64,000 bases of DNA from JBFLYC01 sp040756735 (GCA_040756735.1 JBFLYC010000002.1:141654-205653); one strand, 5' to 3'; numbered from the stretch's first letter, positions 51,320-61,104 are shown. The notes: generated by a model from the letters alone, not told the origin. Numbers and translations: made by a program.

Positions 51320-54300
51320 GCGAAAAACTGCAGCGGGTTACCAAACTTTTAAGGGACATGTTTGAGTTGGAGAAATCAGATCTTGACTTTGGCATATACC
51401 GGATCATGAATATCCGAAAAAACGAGATCAATAACTTCATTGAAAACACCCTTGCCGGTGAGGTTAACTCCATATTATCAAAATATGCTGCCGACAACAG
51501 CCAGGTAAGAAAGCGTATGGAAGAAATTGAGAAGCAGTGTGAAAGCGTAGGGGTTAAGGTAGAGGACAGCAAGCTGAGAGAAGAATATGCCGAATATAAG
51601 GCGCAGCTATCCTCCGGCACAGGAGTTGCCAAGCTGGAAAGTGATGTTTATTCAGCTTTATATAACTTTTTCAGCCGTTACTATGATGAGGGAGATTTCA
51701 TCAGCAAACGCCGCTACAAAGAAGGTGTTTATGCTATTCCCTATGAGGGGGAAGAAGTCAAACTTTACTGGGCCAACCATGACCAATACTATATCAAAAC
51801 CAGCGAAAACTTCAGGGATTATTCCTTTAAGGTGGATGTACATGGAGAAAAGTATACGATTCATTTTAAGCTTGTTGACGCCAATACCGAGCAAAATAAC
51901 AACAAAGAAAGCGATGACAAAAAGCGCGAATTCATCCTGTTGGATGAAAACTTCCTGGAAGCGGAGGGTAATGAGCTTACAATAAAATTTGAATATCGTG
52001 TTCCTGCAAGTGAGCAGGATAGCGTAAACAAGCTGAAAGATAATACTAAATTAAATAAATCCGCCGTTGATAAAATTAAAGGCGCAATTTCAGAAAATGC
52101 CGACTTAAAGCCCTTTGTCTGGGCCATAAATAGCCTCGCCCCAACAGATAAAAATAAGACCCGCACAATTCTGGAAAAGCACCTGGAAACCTATGTTGCC
52201 AAGAACACCTTCGATTATTTTATTCACAAAGATTTGCGCGGTTTCTTGAGCAGGGAACTGGATTTTTACATAAAAGCCGAGATAATGCACCTGGACGACC
52301 TGGACACCGACAATGAAGTGAAAGTAAATGTCTACCTGGCCAAGGTGAAGGCCATTAAAAAGGTAGGCCGCACCATTATTGACTTTTTGGCGCAAATAGA
52401 GGACTTTCAGAAAAAGCTGTGGCTCAAGAAAAAGTTTGTGGTTGAAACAAACTGGTGTATCACCCTTGATAAAATTGACGAGATTTTCTATCCCGAAATC
52501 GCTGCAAATGATGCACAACGGCAGGAATGGGTGGAACTGTATGCCATCGATGAGATTGCCGGGGACTTGATGACAGTGGCCTATTCCAATCCGCTGACCG
52601 TAGATTTTTTAAAACAGAATAAAAACCTTGTGCTGGATACAAAGCATTTTACAACAGAATTCAAGGAGAGGCTGATTGCAAGCATTGACAATTTAGATGA
52701 GGAAACAAACGGCCTCTTAATTCACAGTGAGAATTTTCAGGCATTGAATTTATTACAGGAGAAGTATCGGGAAAAGATTAAGTGTGTTTATATAGACCCG
52801 CCGTATAATACTGGAAACGATGGGTTTGCTTATAAAGATAGCTATCAGCATTCGAGTTGGTTAACGATGATGGCGGAAAGAATATTAAGATCCTCATGCT
52901 TAATAAATAATTCATCCCCATATTTTATATCAATTGATGAAAATGAAGCAGACAGACTAAATGTATTGGGACGTCAGATATTTGGAAGTCAGCCAATAGG
53001 GACATTTATCTGGAAAGGTCGTGCTGGACAAGCTGGAACCATTAGGACACTGTCAAAGCAGCATGAATATATTGCGTGTTTTGCTTTTTTGCCAGAATTA
53101 ACAGAGTTTAAACAAAAAGAGACTGTAAAAGAAAATGGTCGATACGAGGATGAAAAAGGTGGATACAAGCGAGAACAATTAAGACAATGGGGGCAAGCTG
53201 ACCGGCGTGAAGATAGACCACAAATGTATTTCGGGATACCAAATCCATTAAATGATGGAATTGAAGTATTTCCTGTTAGAAATGATGGAACAGATGGAAG
53301 ATGGCGAGTTGGCCAGAAAAAGGCTTTTGAACTCCTTGAGAACGGTGATTTAGATTTTGTTTATGATGATGGTCAGTGGCAAGTCTATCGAAAAATTAGA
53401 GATGGGAAAATTACGACTATTCCTTTTGGGACTATTTTGCCTGACGAAACAGCAACAACAGCAGAAGGAACTAAAATTATACAAAACCTTTTTGGATTTA
53501 GAGCATTTGATTATCCTAAACCACCAGAATTGGTTAAGCACCTTGTAAATCTCTCTGATTCAATGAATGGGTTTATTCTCGATTACTTCGCCGGCTCCGG
53601 TACAACAGGTCATGCAGTAATAAACCTCAACCGCGAAGACGGAGGCAACCGTAAATATATCCTTGTGGAAATGGGCAATTATTTCAACACGGTTACCAAG
53701 CCGAGGATTAAAAAGGTTGTCTATGCTAAAGACTGGAAGAACGGCAAGCCACAAAACAGAAATACCGGTGTCTCACAGATTTTTAAATATATCCGTCTGG
53801 AAAGTTATGAGGATACATTGAATAATATCGAGCTTAGCCGCACGCCTGAACAGGAGCGGCAATTAAGGATGGACGCAAGCTTCTTTAACGAGTACCTTGT
53901 ATCCTATATGCTGGACATTGAAAGCAGGGGCAGCCTCTTAAACCTTGACCGCTTTAAGGAGCCTTTTGCCTATAAAATGAAAATTGCCGAGAACAACGAG
54001 ACAAAAGAAACAACCATTGATTTGGTGGAAACCTTTAATTACCTCCTTGGCCTTGCTGTTACGAGACAAAAAGCTGCTGCCCGTTTTAATGCCGTCCCTG
54101 ATCCTAAGGGTGAATATGAAAATGCAGTAATGCTCACAGAAGACAAGGAAGGGAAATATACCTTTAAAACAGTGGAAGGCATTATGCCTAATGGGGATAA
54201 AGCTCTTGTTATCTGGCGCAATCTTACCAACGATCTGGCAGCCGACAACGCTGCTCTGGATGCTTTCTTTGTGAAATACCGCGCAGAAACAAAGAACAGA

Positions 54301-54423
54301 GAGTTCGACATTATCTATGTTAATGGAGATAACAATCTGGAAAACCTCAAGAGCGAAAAAGAGCAGTGGAAGGTTCGTTTAATCGAGCTTGAATTTAAGA
54401 AGAGAATGTTCGAGGGGGTGTGA
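51316..54423 (+). CDS. Type III-like modification DNA methyltransferase (Mod), long form
   Basis: Adenine-specific (or N4-cytosine) DNA methyltransferase of the beta class, because the catalytic motif CVYIDPPYNTGNDGFAYKDS (near 490) precedes the SAM motif DYFAGSGTTGHAV (near 756). At 1035 residues it is longer than classic Mod. Residues 1-450 form an extra helical region beginning with LEKSDLDFGIYRIMN, and a target-recognition region lies between the motifs. GTG start inside the HTH gene; overlaps the helicase gene. It would protect self DNA and, in type III systems, forms the recognition subunit of the restriction complex. Site unknown. Confidence 0.9.
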   Translation: MSEKLQRVTKLLRDMFELEKSDLDFGIYRIMNIRKNEINNFIENTLAGEVNSILSKYAADNSQVRKRMEEIEKQCESVGVKVEDSKLREEYAEYKAQLSSGTGVAKLESDVYSALYNFFSRYYDEGDFISKRRYKEGVYAIPYEGEEVKLYWANHDQYYIKTSENFRDYSFKVDVHGEKYTIHFKLVDANTEQNNNKESDDKKREFILLDENFLEAEGNELTIKFEYRVPASEQDSVNKLKDNTKLNKSAVDKIKGAISENADLKPFVWAINSLAPTDKNKTRTILEKHLETYVAKNTFDYFIHKDLRGFLSRELDFYIKAEIMHLDDLDTDNEVKVNVYLAKVKAIKKVGRTIIDFLAQIEDFQKKLWLKKKFVVETNWCITLDKIDEIFYPEIAANDAQRQEWVELYAIDEIAGDLMTVAYSNPLTVDFLKQNKNLVLDTKHFTTEFKERLIASIDNLDEETNGLLIHSENFQALNLLQEKYREKIKCVYIDPPYNTGNDGFAYKDSYQHSSWLTMMAERILRSSCLINNSSPYFISIDENEADRLNVLGRQIFGSQPIGTFIWKGRAGQAGTIRTLSKQHEYIACFAFLPELTEFKQKETVKENGRYEDEKGGYKREQLRQWGQADRREDRPQMYFGIPNPLNDGIEVFPVRNDGTDGRWRVGQKKAFELLENGDLDFVYDDGQWQVYRKIRDGKITTIPFGTILPDETATTAEGTKIIQNLFGFRAFDYPKPPELVKHLVNLSDSMNGFILDYFAGSGTTGHAVINLNREDGGNRKYILVEMGNYFNTVTKPRIKKVVYAKDWKNGKPQNRNTGVSQIFKYIRLESYEDTLNNIELSRTPEQERQLRMDASFFNEYLVSYMLDIESRGSLLNLDRFKEPFAYKMKIAENNETKETTIDLVETFNYLLGLAVTRQKAAARFNAVPDPKGEYENAVMLTEDKEGKYTFKTVEGIMPNGDKALVIWRNLTNDLAADNAALDAFFVKYRAETKNREFDIIYVNGDNNLENLKSEKEQWKVRLIELEFKKRMFEGV

Positions 54424-57400
54424 TGATGGGGGCAAAAAGGACCAAGAAAGCAAATAAAGCCATCAATCTCAATGACTGCCTGGTGCTCAACAAATACTTC
54501 CTTTTCCTCTTTGGCAAAAGAGATTTCAGGGAACTGGCGGAAGATATGCGGTCTGCCGATTTGGAAAGGTATAACGAAGAGAACACCTCCTATTTCCATG
54601 AATTTATAGTACGCAAGTATGTTAAGCTGGGCTTTTTAAATAAGGACAAGCTGAAGGAATATGATGAAAACATCTTCCGTTATGTCCAGCATATCGGCGA
54701 GGGTCGGGGTGGGCTTACCCTCAAATATTTCCAATATCTTGCCCTTCTTTTTACCGAGATGTATCTCGATCGGTACTTCCTGGATAGGGAGAACTTTGTT
54801 GCCGACTTAAATAATTTCCTGCATGAATTCAATTCTGGAAGCGATGGAGAAACAATTTCAGATTATACAGCGGACAGCTTGAACAAGCTGGCCTTTATGT
54901 GCGCGACGGGTAGCGGCAAGACGTTAATCATGCATGCTAATATCCTGCAATTCCAACATTACTTTAAGAGGGCGCAGGAATATAACAAAAGCTTGACCCT
55001 AAATAAAATCATTCTTCTTACGCCTAATGAAGGTTTATCGCACCAGCACATTGAGGAAATGAAGCTTTCAGGCATCCGCTGCCGCCTCTTTGAAAAGGAT
55101 ACCCTGCAGGAAAAAGACGAAGTGCTGGTTATCGACATTAACAAGCTGGAAGAGCAGGGGAAGGTGAAGACTGTTTCTGTGGACAGTTTTGAGCAGAACA
55201 ACCTTGTCCTTGTTGATGAAGGGCACAAAGGGCTTTCCGGGAATGTGTGGTACGATTTTCGCAGCCGGTTGTCGGAAAACGGGTTTTCCTTTGAGTATTC
55301 GGCGACTTTTAAGCAGGCTATCAAGGAGGAAAAAACAAAGTCAGAGACGGAGGCTCTTGCTCATCAGTACGGCAAGGCTATTATCTTTGACTATTCTTAT
55401 AAGTACTTCTATAACGACGGATATGGCAAGGAATACCGCATTTACAACCTGAAAGAGAGTCTTTCCAAGGAGCAGCAAGAGCTGTATTTAACGGGTTGCT
55501 TGCTCAGTTTTTATCAGCAAATGAAAATTTATCAGAGCGATAGAGGGGCCTTTGTCCCCTTCAATATTGAAAAGCCATTGCTTGTATTTGTGGGTAACAG
55601 TGTGAATAAAACTGTCAGCAAGGACGAATTAACCGATGTGCAGGAAGTCCTGGCCTTTATTAACGGCTTTACGGCAAACAAAGAAAAGGCCGTAAGCCGG
55701 ACCAAAATGCTGCTGGATGACAATACCGGGCTCCTTGATGAAAGAGGGCAGGAGCTGTTTTACGGCGATTTTTCCTATCTGCAAAATCTGTTTCAGCGAG
55801 ATGCCGGCTCTGTTTATGACGATGTGTTAAAAATCGTTTTTGAGGCAACTTCCACAGGCAGGTTACACTTGGTAAATTTAAAGCAGTTGGGCGGAGAAAT
55901 CGGCTTGCGGATCGGCAGCGACAATGAGTTTTTTGGGGTTATCAATGTTGGCGCCGGCGGCGACAGCGAGCTGATTAAGAATATTGAAAAAGGAAAGACC
56001 GGGATTGTCACTGATGATAATCAATTTGAGAACGAGTCCCTGTTTAAAAAAATAAACGACAAAAATTCCAAGATAAACATTCTTATTGGTTCTAAAAAGT
56101 TTACGGAAGGGTGGAACAGCTGGCGGGTTTCCACCATGGGGCTGATTAATTTTGCCAAGGGCGAAGGCTCCCAGGCTATCCAGCTTTTTGGCAGGGGGGT
56201 AAGGCTCAAAGGTTACGGAAACTGTCTCAAGCGCAGTTCCAAACTGGACTACCCTGTAGCGGTACCTAAAAATATTAGAAAGATTGAAACTCTGACCATT
56301 TTTGGTGTAAAAGCTGATTATATGGCCCAGTTTAAAGAGTATCTTGAAAAAGAAGATATGGACTTAAATGACTCTATCAGAGAATTTAAGCTTCCTGTGG
56401 TCAGCCGTTTTCCGGAGATAAAGGATAAACTCAAAGTCATTAAAGTTAAAGACGGCATCAATTTTAAAAAGCAATCTCGCCGCCTGATCCTTACCGTCCC
56501 AGAGGATGGATTGATGGATAATTTGGTGAAGAATAAGATTAAAATTGATTATAACGCTACCGTACAGAGTATCACTTCGACAAAAGGTGAGGATGTAGAT
56601 TATCAAAAGGACGAGGCAGTATTGGAAAATAAGCAGATTGCTTTTTTAGATGTAGAAAAGATTTATAGAGAACTTTTACAATACAAAAATCAAAAGGGTT
56701 ATTACAATATCGGCATTGAAAAGTCATTATTGCCGGAAATCCTTAAAACTAAAGGTTGGTATATTTTATTTATTCCAAAAGCATTAATGGAAATTGATAA
56801 CTTTGATAAAGTTGCCAGGGTCAACGATATTTGCGTCATGCTCCTGAAAAATTACCTGGACAGATTTTTCAAGTATCATAAAGCTAAGTGGGAAGCACCC
56901 TATTTGGTTTACGGGGATTTAAAACCTAATGACAAGAATTTCATTGCTGAGTATAGCATCACCCTGTTTAATAAAGAAAGGTTCGATGAATTCGAACAAC
57001 TATTTGAAGGAATCAGGGATGTATTGGAAAAAAACAGGCGTCTGGACAAATATCAGGACAAACATCTTAATTTCCGGTATTTTGACTTCCATAGCCACCT
57101 TTATACACCTCTTATTTCCATTGACAAGGGCATACGCATTGAGGTCACGCCGGTCAGCTTAAATAGCGATGAAAAGCTCTTTATTGACAGGTTAAAGGAA
57201 TATTGCGATGCTAATCCGGCAGCTTTTACTCAAAAAAGGATGTACTTACTGCGGAACAAAAGTAAGGTGGGCATGGGTTTTTTTGAAGCGGGAAATTTTT
57301 TTCCCGATTATATCATGTGGATTACTGAGACTGACAAGCAGTATATTACATTTATAGATCCTAAGGGAATTATGATGTTGGAGAAAAACATTAATAATCC

Positions 57401-57635
57401 CAAAATCCAGTTTTACAAAACAATAAAGGAATTGGAAGCCCGGTTGCAGCCATCTTATACGGAAAAACAGATTGTTTTAATTTCCTTTATCATGTCCGGC
57501 ACACCAGCTGCCGATGCCAGCTCTTTTTATGGAGTCAAAAAAACTGAACTTGAGAGTAGGCATGTTTTATTTTTAGAGGATGAGGACTGTATAGAGAAAA
57601 TGATGAATAAAGTCAGCAGCGGTTCCCGGAAGTGA
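54423..57635 (+). CDS. Type III-like restriction subunit (Res): SF2 helicase-nuclease
   Basis: DEAD/DEAH-type translocase of about 1070 residues. Walker A FMCATGSGKTLIMHAN near 160, motif II LVDEGHKG near 264, motif III-like FSATFKQA, and the C-terminal RecA-lobe signature FTEGWNSWRVSTMGLINF, then GEGSQAIQLFGRGVRLKG. Near the C-terminus NFFPDYIMWI...TFIDPKG (about 960-981) has the spacing of a PD-(D/E)XK nuclease. The start may be ATG 54423 or 54426 behind GAGGGGGTG. Together with Mod it should cleave unmodified invading DNA. Ends in a 4-nt overlap with the next nuclease gene. Confidence 0.9.
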   Translation: MMGAKRTKKANKAINLNDCLVLNKYFLFLFGKRDFRELAEDMRSADLERYNEENTSYFHEFIVRKYVKLGFLNKDKLKEYDENIFRYVQHIGEGRGGLTLKYFQYLALLFTEMYLDRYFLDRENFVADLNNFLHEFNSGSDGETISDYTADSLNKLAFMCATGSGKTLIMHANILQFQHYFKRAQEYNKSLTLNKIILLTPNEGLSHQHIEEMKLSGIRCRLFEKDTLQEKDEVLVIDINKLEEQGKVKTVSVDSFEQNNLVLVDEGHKGLSGNVWYDFRSRLSENGFSFEYSATFKQAIKEEKTKSETEALAHQYGKAIIFDYSYKYFYNDGYGKEYRIYNLKESLSKEQQELYLTGCLLSFYQQMKIYQSDRGAFVPFNIEKPLLVFVGNSVNKTVSKDELTDVQEVLAFINGFTANKEKAVSRTKMLLDDNTGLLDERGQELFYGDFSYLQNLFQRDAGSVYDDVLKIVFEATSTGRLHLVNLKQLGGEIGLRIGSDNEFFGVINVGAGGDSELIKNIEKGKTGIVTDDNQFENESLFKKINDKNSKINILIGSKKFTEGWNSWRVSTMGLINFAKGEGSQAIQLFGRGVRLKGYGNCLKRSSKLDYPVAVPKNIRKIETLTIFGVKADYMAQFKEYLEKEDMDLNDSIREFKLPVVSRFPEIKDKLKVIKVKDGINFKKQSRRLILTVPEDGLMDNLVKNKIKIDYNATVQSITSTKGEDVDYQKDEAVLENKQIAFLDVEKIYRELLQYKNQKGYYNIGIEKSLLPEILKTKGWYILFIPKALMEIDNFDKVARVNDICVMLLKNYLDRFFKYHKAKWEAPYLVYGDLKPNDKNFIAEYSITLFNKERFDEFEQLFEGIRDVLEKNRRLDKYQDKHLNFRYFDFHSHLYTPLISIDKGIRIEVTPVSLNSDEKLFIDRLKEYCDANPAAFTQKRMYLLRNKSKVGMGFFEAGNFFPDYIMWITETDKQYITFIDPKGIMMLEKNINNPKIQFYKTIKELEARLQPSYTEKQIVLISFIMSGTPAADASSFYGVKKTELESRHVLFLEDEDCIEKMMNKVSSGSRK

Positions 57636-58658
57636 TTGCCCTAGAAGATTTAGGGGTAACAGAGCCCTTCATAGTCATTGGGCGAGAGGTGGCCACCAAG
57701 GCTGGCTACATCGATGTTTTGTGCATCGATGGTGATGGTGTACTGACGGTAATTGAAACAAAGTTGGCTCGCAACTCCCAGATTCGGCGTGAGGTGGTGG
57801 GCCAGGTGCTGGAATATGTGGCCCAGCTCAGCAAATGGCGTGCCCATGATGTGGTACAGTCGGCCAACCAATATTTTGCTTCAACGGGTGTCAAAGTGGG
57901 GGAGCGAACGGCAACACTTATGGATCTGCTGGTGGCGGACCAGGAGGAAGAATCGGGCGCACTTCCTATGGATTTATATGATAAGATCGAAAACAATTTG
58001 CGGAAAGGCATCGTTAAGCTGGTAATTGTCTCCGACAGCATTCCGGAAACCTTGAAGGATACCGTGACCTTTATTAACAGCTTCAGCAATTTTGATATTT
58101 ATGTGCTCCAAATTCAATCATATCAAAAAGACCAGCTTCAGATTTATGCGCCCACAGTCTTTGGATTTACCCATAAACCTACAGGAGGAGTTACGCAAGA
58201 TAAAATTCAGTGGGATGAAGAAAGCTTTTTTAAATCACTTACCAATCTTACACCGGAGGCGGTGCAAACCATCCAAAAACTGTATGCATTTACTCAGGAA
58301 AATGCCGCGGGTATCCGGTGGGGGGCAGGAAGATCATACTCATCTTTTGGTTATACGGTGGATTTGGTAAAAGAAGAAATTTAATATTTTTGCGGTTTCA
58401 AATTCAGGGGATACTGGTATGATTACCTTAAACTTTGGGGTGATGAAAGGGATCATTTCTGATAGTGAACTGCATGCTTTCAGGGAATCGCTTAATGAAT
58501 TGCCGGAAGTAGAGTTGCCGGCATACATGGTGGATGAAGGGAAATTCCCCAGCATTCCTGTGAAAAGCGTGATCCAGCCCGAAAATTTTGAACGGTTCAT
58601 TAATGAGGTTCTTCGACTGCAGACACTAGTAAAAGAAAGCAAGGAGAAAAAATCATGA
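57632..58658 (+). pseudogene. PD-(D/E)XK nuclease (NucS/DUF91-like), frameshifted
   Basis: The first frame (57632-58384) gives 250 residues with a clear nuclease core: GYIDVLCIDGDGVLTVIETK and a QVLEYVAQLSKW helix. It ends within RWGAGRSYSSFGYTVDLV. The product continues in another frame as NIFAVSNSGDTGMITLNFGV and runs to 58658 (EVELPAYMVDEG...INEVLRLQTL), the normal C-terminal region. A single indel near 58360-58382 splits it. The N-terminus also looks shorter than usual, with an abrupt GTG start inside res. It was probably a third component of the restriction operon, now damaged or expressed as two parts. Confidence 0.65.
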
Positions 58659-59248
58659 AGGCATATATTATTAAAATAGAACTTGAACACTCAGATCCCC
58701 TTATCTGGAGACGAGTCATCATGCCCGCAGGCGCCACTTTTAACCGGCTTCACGATGTAATCCAGACGGTTACAAACTTTCAAAGCGGCTACCCTTCCGG
58801 GGATTATCATCTCTATGAGTTTGACCTGCAAGAAGAAAATATTAGGGTAACCAACGATGAGGAAGCTTACCAGGAGCATCTCCATTTCAAAAAGAATCGG
58901 AAAATATATGAAGAAAGACTAAAGACAATGCCTCCGGAGCATGCCGAGTTTGAAAAGGCCCATCAGGAAAGACTCAAAATGATAGTGCGTAAACCCACAG
59001 GGCTGAAGATTAATGATTACCTCGAGAAGTATAAGGAGATTCGATACCGCTATGATTTCGGGGACGGTTGGCAGTTTGTCATCCAGCTGGAAGATATCGT
59101 GGATGATTATTATTTTGGATACCCCACACTGCTTGCTGGAGCGGAGACAGCACCCCCGGAAGATGTGGGAGGCATTCCAGGATTTTATGATTTTTTAGAA
59201 GCTTACCGGGACGAAAAGCATCCGGAACATGTAAACAAAGCCAGTTAA
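58655..59248 (+). CDS. Plasmid pRiA4b ORF-3-like protein
   Basis: The pRiA4_ORF3 family has unknown function and is common on plasmids and islands. Here 197 residues: IIKIELEHSDPLIWRRVIMP, GATFNRLHDVIQTVTNF, a charged central insert, IRYRYDFGDGWQFVIQLEDI and ETAPPEDVGGIPGFYDFLEA. It ends at PEHVNKAS, somewhat earlier than usual members, so the extreme C-terminus may have been lost at the scar that follows. ATG overlaps the upstream stop (ATGA). Confidence 0.82.
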   Translation: MKAYIIKIELEHSDPLIWRRVIMPAGATFNRLHDVIQTVTNFQSGYPSGDYHLYEFDLQEENIRVTNDEEAYQEHLHFKKNRKIYEERLKTMPPEHAEFEKAHQERLKMIVRKPTGLKINDYLEKYKEIRYRYDFGDGWQFVIQLEDIVDDYYFGYPTLLAGAETAPPEDVGGIPGFYDFLEAYRDEKHPEHVNKAS

Positions 59249-59262
59249 ATGGAAGAAAAAAG

Positions 59263-59367
59263 GTGAAAGCTTTGGAAGTTAAAACGTTGACTCCTTTGTG
59301 GACCGGAGGTTTTGGAGGAAGAGTGGACCGCATCCATGAAACAGGTATTCTGGGCAGTTTGCGCTGA
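59263..59367 (+). pseudogene. cmr1: cmr1 remnant (type III-B CRISPR RAMP protein, N-terminus)
   Basis: Thirty-four codons from a GTG (59263) read LEVKTLTPLWTGGFGGRVDR then IHETGILGSLR, the conserved start of Cmr1 (LTPLWTGG...HETGILGSLRWWYE). The next codon should be Trp (TGG) but is TGA, and the downstream sequence is unrelated. The rest of cmr1 and all other cmr/cas genes and repeats are absent, so this is a deletion scar of a type III-B locus. Confidence 0.7.
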
Positions 59368-59383
59368 ACATACAACAAGTCCC

Positions 59384-59539
59384 ATGGAGAACGCCACGGT
59401 AAAAATGGTTGATTTACACCGGGAAATAAAGGCTGATATCGAGCGATTACACGATTTGAAAAAAGAAATTTTGTGGACTATTAACCAGCTTAATGATGTC
59501 AGCCAGCAGCTAATACTGGAGATGAGATATATAAACTGA
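59384..59539 (+). pseudogene. Phage DUF1492-type gene fragment
   Basis: The 51 residues from ATG 59384 (MENATVKMVDLHREIKADIE, RLHDLKKEILWTINQLNDVS, QQLILEMRYIN) match the middle of DUF1492 phage proteins, small sigma-like late regulators found near terminase genes. Both the beginning and the C-terminal helix-turn-helix are missing. It sits directly upstream of a terminase scrap. Confidence 0.6.
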
Positions 59540-59540
59540 A

Positions 59541-59702
59541 GAATTATACATCCCGGCAGGCAACATTAAACCGGACAAAGAAAAAAGCACCGAGCAAATC
59601 GATGGTGCGGTAGCTTTGATCATGGCCCTGGACCGGTGTATACGGAATGAAGGTGCAGGAGTAAAGTCGGTATATGACGAAAGGGGTCTTATCTTGTTTT
59701 AA
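59541..59702 (+). pseudogene. terL: Phage terminase large-subunit C-terminal fragment
   Basis: The frame ELYIPAGNIKPDKEKSTEQI, DGAVALIMALDRCIRNEG, AGVKSVYDERGLILF ends at TAA 59702. The K-(S/T)-x-x-I-DG-x-VALIMAL segment and the SVYDERG tail are the standard end of Siphoviridae-type TerL. No ATPase or nuclease domain remains. With the DUF1492 scrap it marks a nearly erased prophage. Confidence 0.7.
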
Positions 59703-59757
59703 TTAATATAATGGTTTAGTAAGAAGATCTAATCAATAAATATTGCCAGAATATCCC

Positions 59758-59803
59758 TTTACAAATACGCTCAAATCATATACAATTATAGCGTAAATGT
59801 AAA
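59758..59803 (+). promoter_or_regulatory. Operator palindrome of the first abiE operon
   Basis: Arms TTTACAAATACGCT (59758-59771) and AGCGTAAATGTAAA (59790-59803) match in 12 of 14 pairs and surround a TACAAT -10 (59781-59786). This is the expected layout for AbiEi autorepression. The ribosome site AAGGGG follows at once. Confidence 0.65.
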
Positions 59804-59817
59804 AAGGGGTTGATAAC

Positions 59818-60411
59818 ATGAAGTACAGAGATCGGCTGCAGGAATTAATTAATGAGAAAGACGGTTTGTTATTGGCTAAGGATGCAGATGAAGAAAATAT
59901 TCCAAGGCAATATGTAGCACTATTTGTCAAAGAAAATATACTTGAAAGAGTTTCAAATGGAGTTTATCTAACACCGGACACTTTTGATGATGAAATGTAC
60001 AGACTGCAGGCCAAAAACCAAAGAATTATTTATTCACATGAAACTGCTTTGTATTTGCATGATTTGACAGACCGGGATCCTATCCGATGGACCGTAACAG
60101 TCCCCTATGGATATAACGCTTCTCATTTAAGAAAAGAAGGAGTAAGGGTTTATACAGTAAAAAAAGACCTTTATCTGATGGGTGTTACGGAAGCGAAAAC
60201 CGTTTATGGAAGACAGATCAAAATATACAACAGAGAGAGAACGATTTGTGACATTGTGAGAAATCGCAACAACATGGATGTAGCAATTTTAAATGAAGCT
60301 ATTAAGCGCTATTTGGGAAACAAAGAAAAGAACATTTCATTACTAATGAGATATGCTCAAGAATTAGAAGTTCAAAACATTTTAAGAAAATATGTGGAGA
60401 TCCTATTATGA
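59818..60411 (+). CDS. abiEi: AbiEi antitoxin/autorepressor, copy 1
   Basis: Antitoxin of a type IV toxin-antitoxin (abortive infection) system. It has an N-terminal winged-helix domain that binds its own promoter and a C-terminal domain that counteracts the toxin. 197 residues: ENIPRQYVALFVKENILERV, SNGVYLTPDTFDDEMY, YSHETALYLHDLTDRDP, VPYGYNASHLRKEGVRVYTV and YNRERTICDIVRNR. ATG after AAGGGGTTGATA. It overlaps its toxin gene by 4 nt. Intact, although the partner toxin is not. Confidence 0.88.
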   Translation: MKYRDRLQELINEKDGLLLAKDADEENIPRQYVALFVKENILERVSNGVYLTPDTFDDEMYRLQAKNQRIIYSHETALYLHDLTDRDPIRWTVTVPYGYNASHLRKEGVRVYTVKKDLYLMGVTEAKTVYGRQIKIYNRERTICDIVRNRNNMDVAILNEAIKRYLGNKEKNISLLMRYAQELEVQNILRKYVEILL

Positions 60412-61104
60412 AAAATTCCAGACAGCTCAAAGATCTAATTCGGAACATGGCTAAGAAAAAAGGGATTAATGCTCAAATCTTATTAAGAAACTACATGTTG
60501 GAGAGGCTGCTTGAAAGGATATCTCTGTCAGAATTTAAAGATCACTTTGTGCTTAAAGGCGGTATGCTTATTGCGGCGGTAGTAGGTATTGACCTCCGTT
60601 CGACCATAGATATGGATGCCACCATAAAAAGCTATCCGTTATCATTGGATACGGTTCAAGATATTTTTCATTCGATTCTGTCAGTGCCGATTGATGACGG
60701 TGTGAGCATTGTGCTGAAAGATGCAATAACGATACGTGACGAAGCAGATTACACTGGAGTTAGGGTATCGCTTGAAGCTCGGATGGATAATACTCGCATT
60801 CCGTTAAAAGTTGATATCACTGCCGGTGATGTCATCATGCCTAAGGAAATGGTCTACACCTTTGATTTGTTGCTGGAAAATAGAAGTATTGATATCCTGG
60901 CCTATAATATTGAAACAATAATTGCCGAAAAGCTGGAAACGATCTTGTCCCGGAGCATTGCCAACTCAAGGATGAGAGATTTTTGCTAACGAGTCTTTGT
61001 CAAAGTCATGGGAAAAGTATCGAAGGGAATACAGTTATACTGAGGATATTTCCTGGGATAATGTGAAACAGTCAGTATTTTATCTATGGGATTTGATCGA
61101 TTAA
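60408..61104 (+). pseudogene. abiEii: AbiEii toxin, copy 1, disrupted by deletion
   Basis: The first 193 residues are a good AbiEii nucleotidyltransferase: LERLLERISLSEFKDHFVLK, GGMLIAAVVGIDLRSTIDMD (GG and DxD site), VDITAGD and IIAEKLETILSRSIANSRMR. After DF the frame hits TAA (60987-60989). One base out of frame the C-terminus resumes as NESLSKSWEKYRREYSYTED and runs to 61104. Compared with the intact copy 2, about 55 residues (YDIYILYQL...) are deleted with a frameshift. The toxin is probably inactive, as the terminal helical domain is lost. Confidence 0.8.

Noticed and set aside
57632..58658. Programmed ribosomal frameshift in the nuclease gene
   Set aside because: No slippery heptamer with a downstream stem was seen near 58360-58382; an ordinary indel is simpler.
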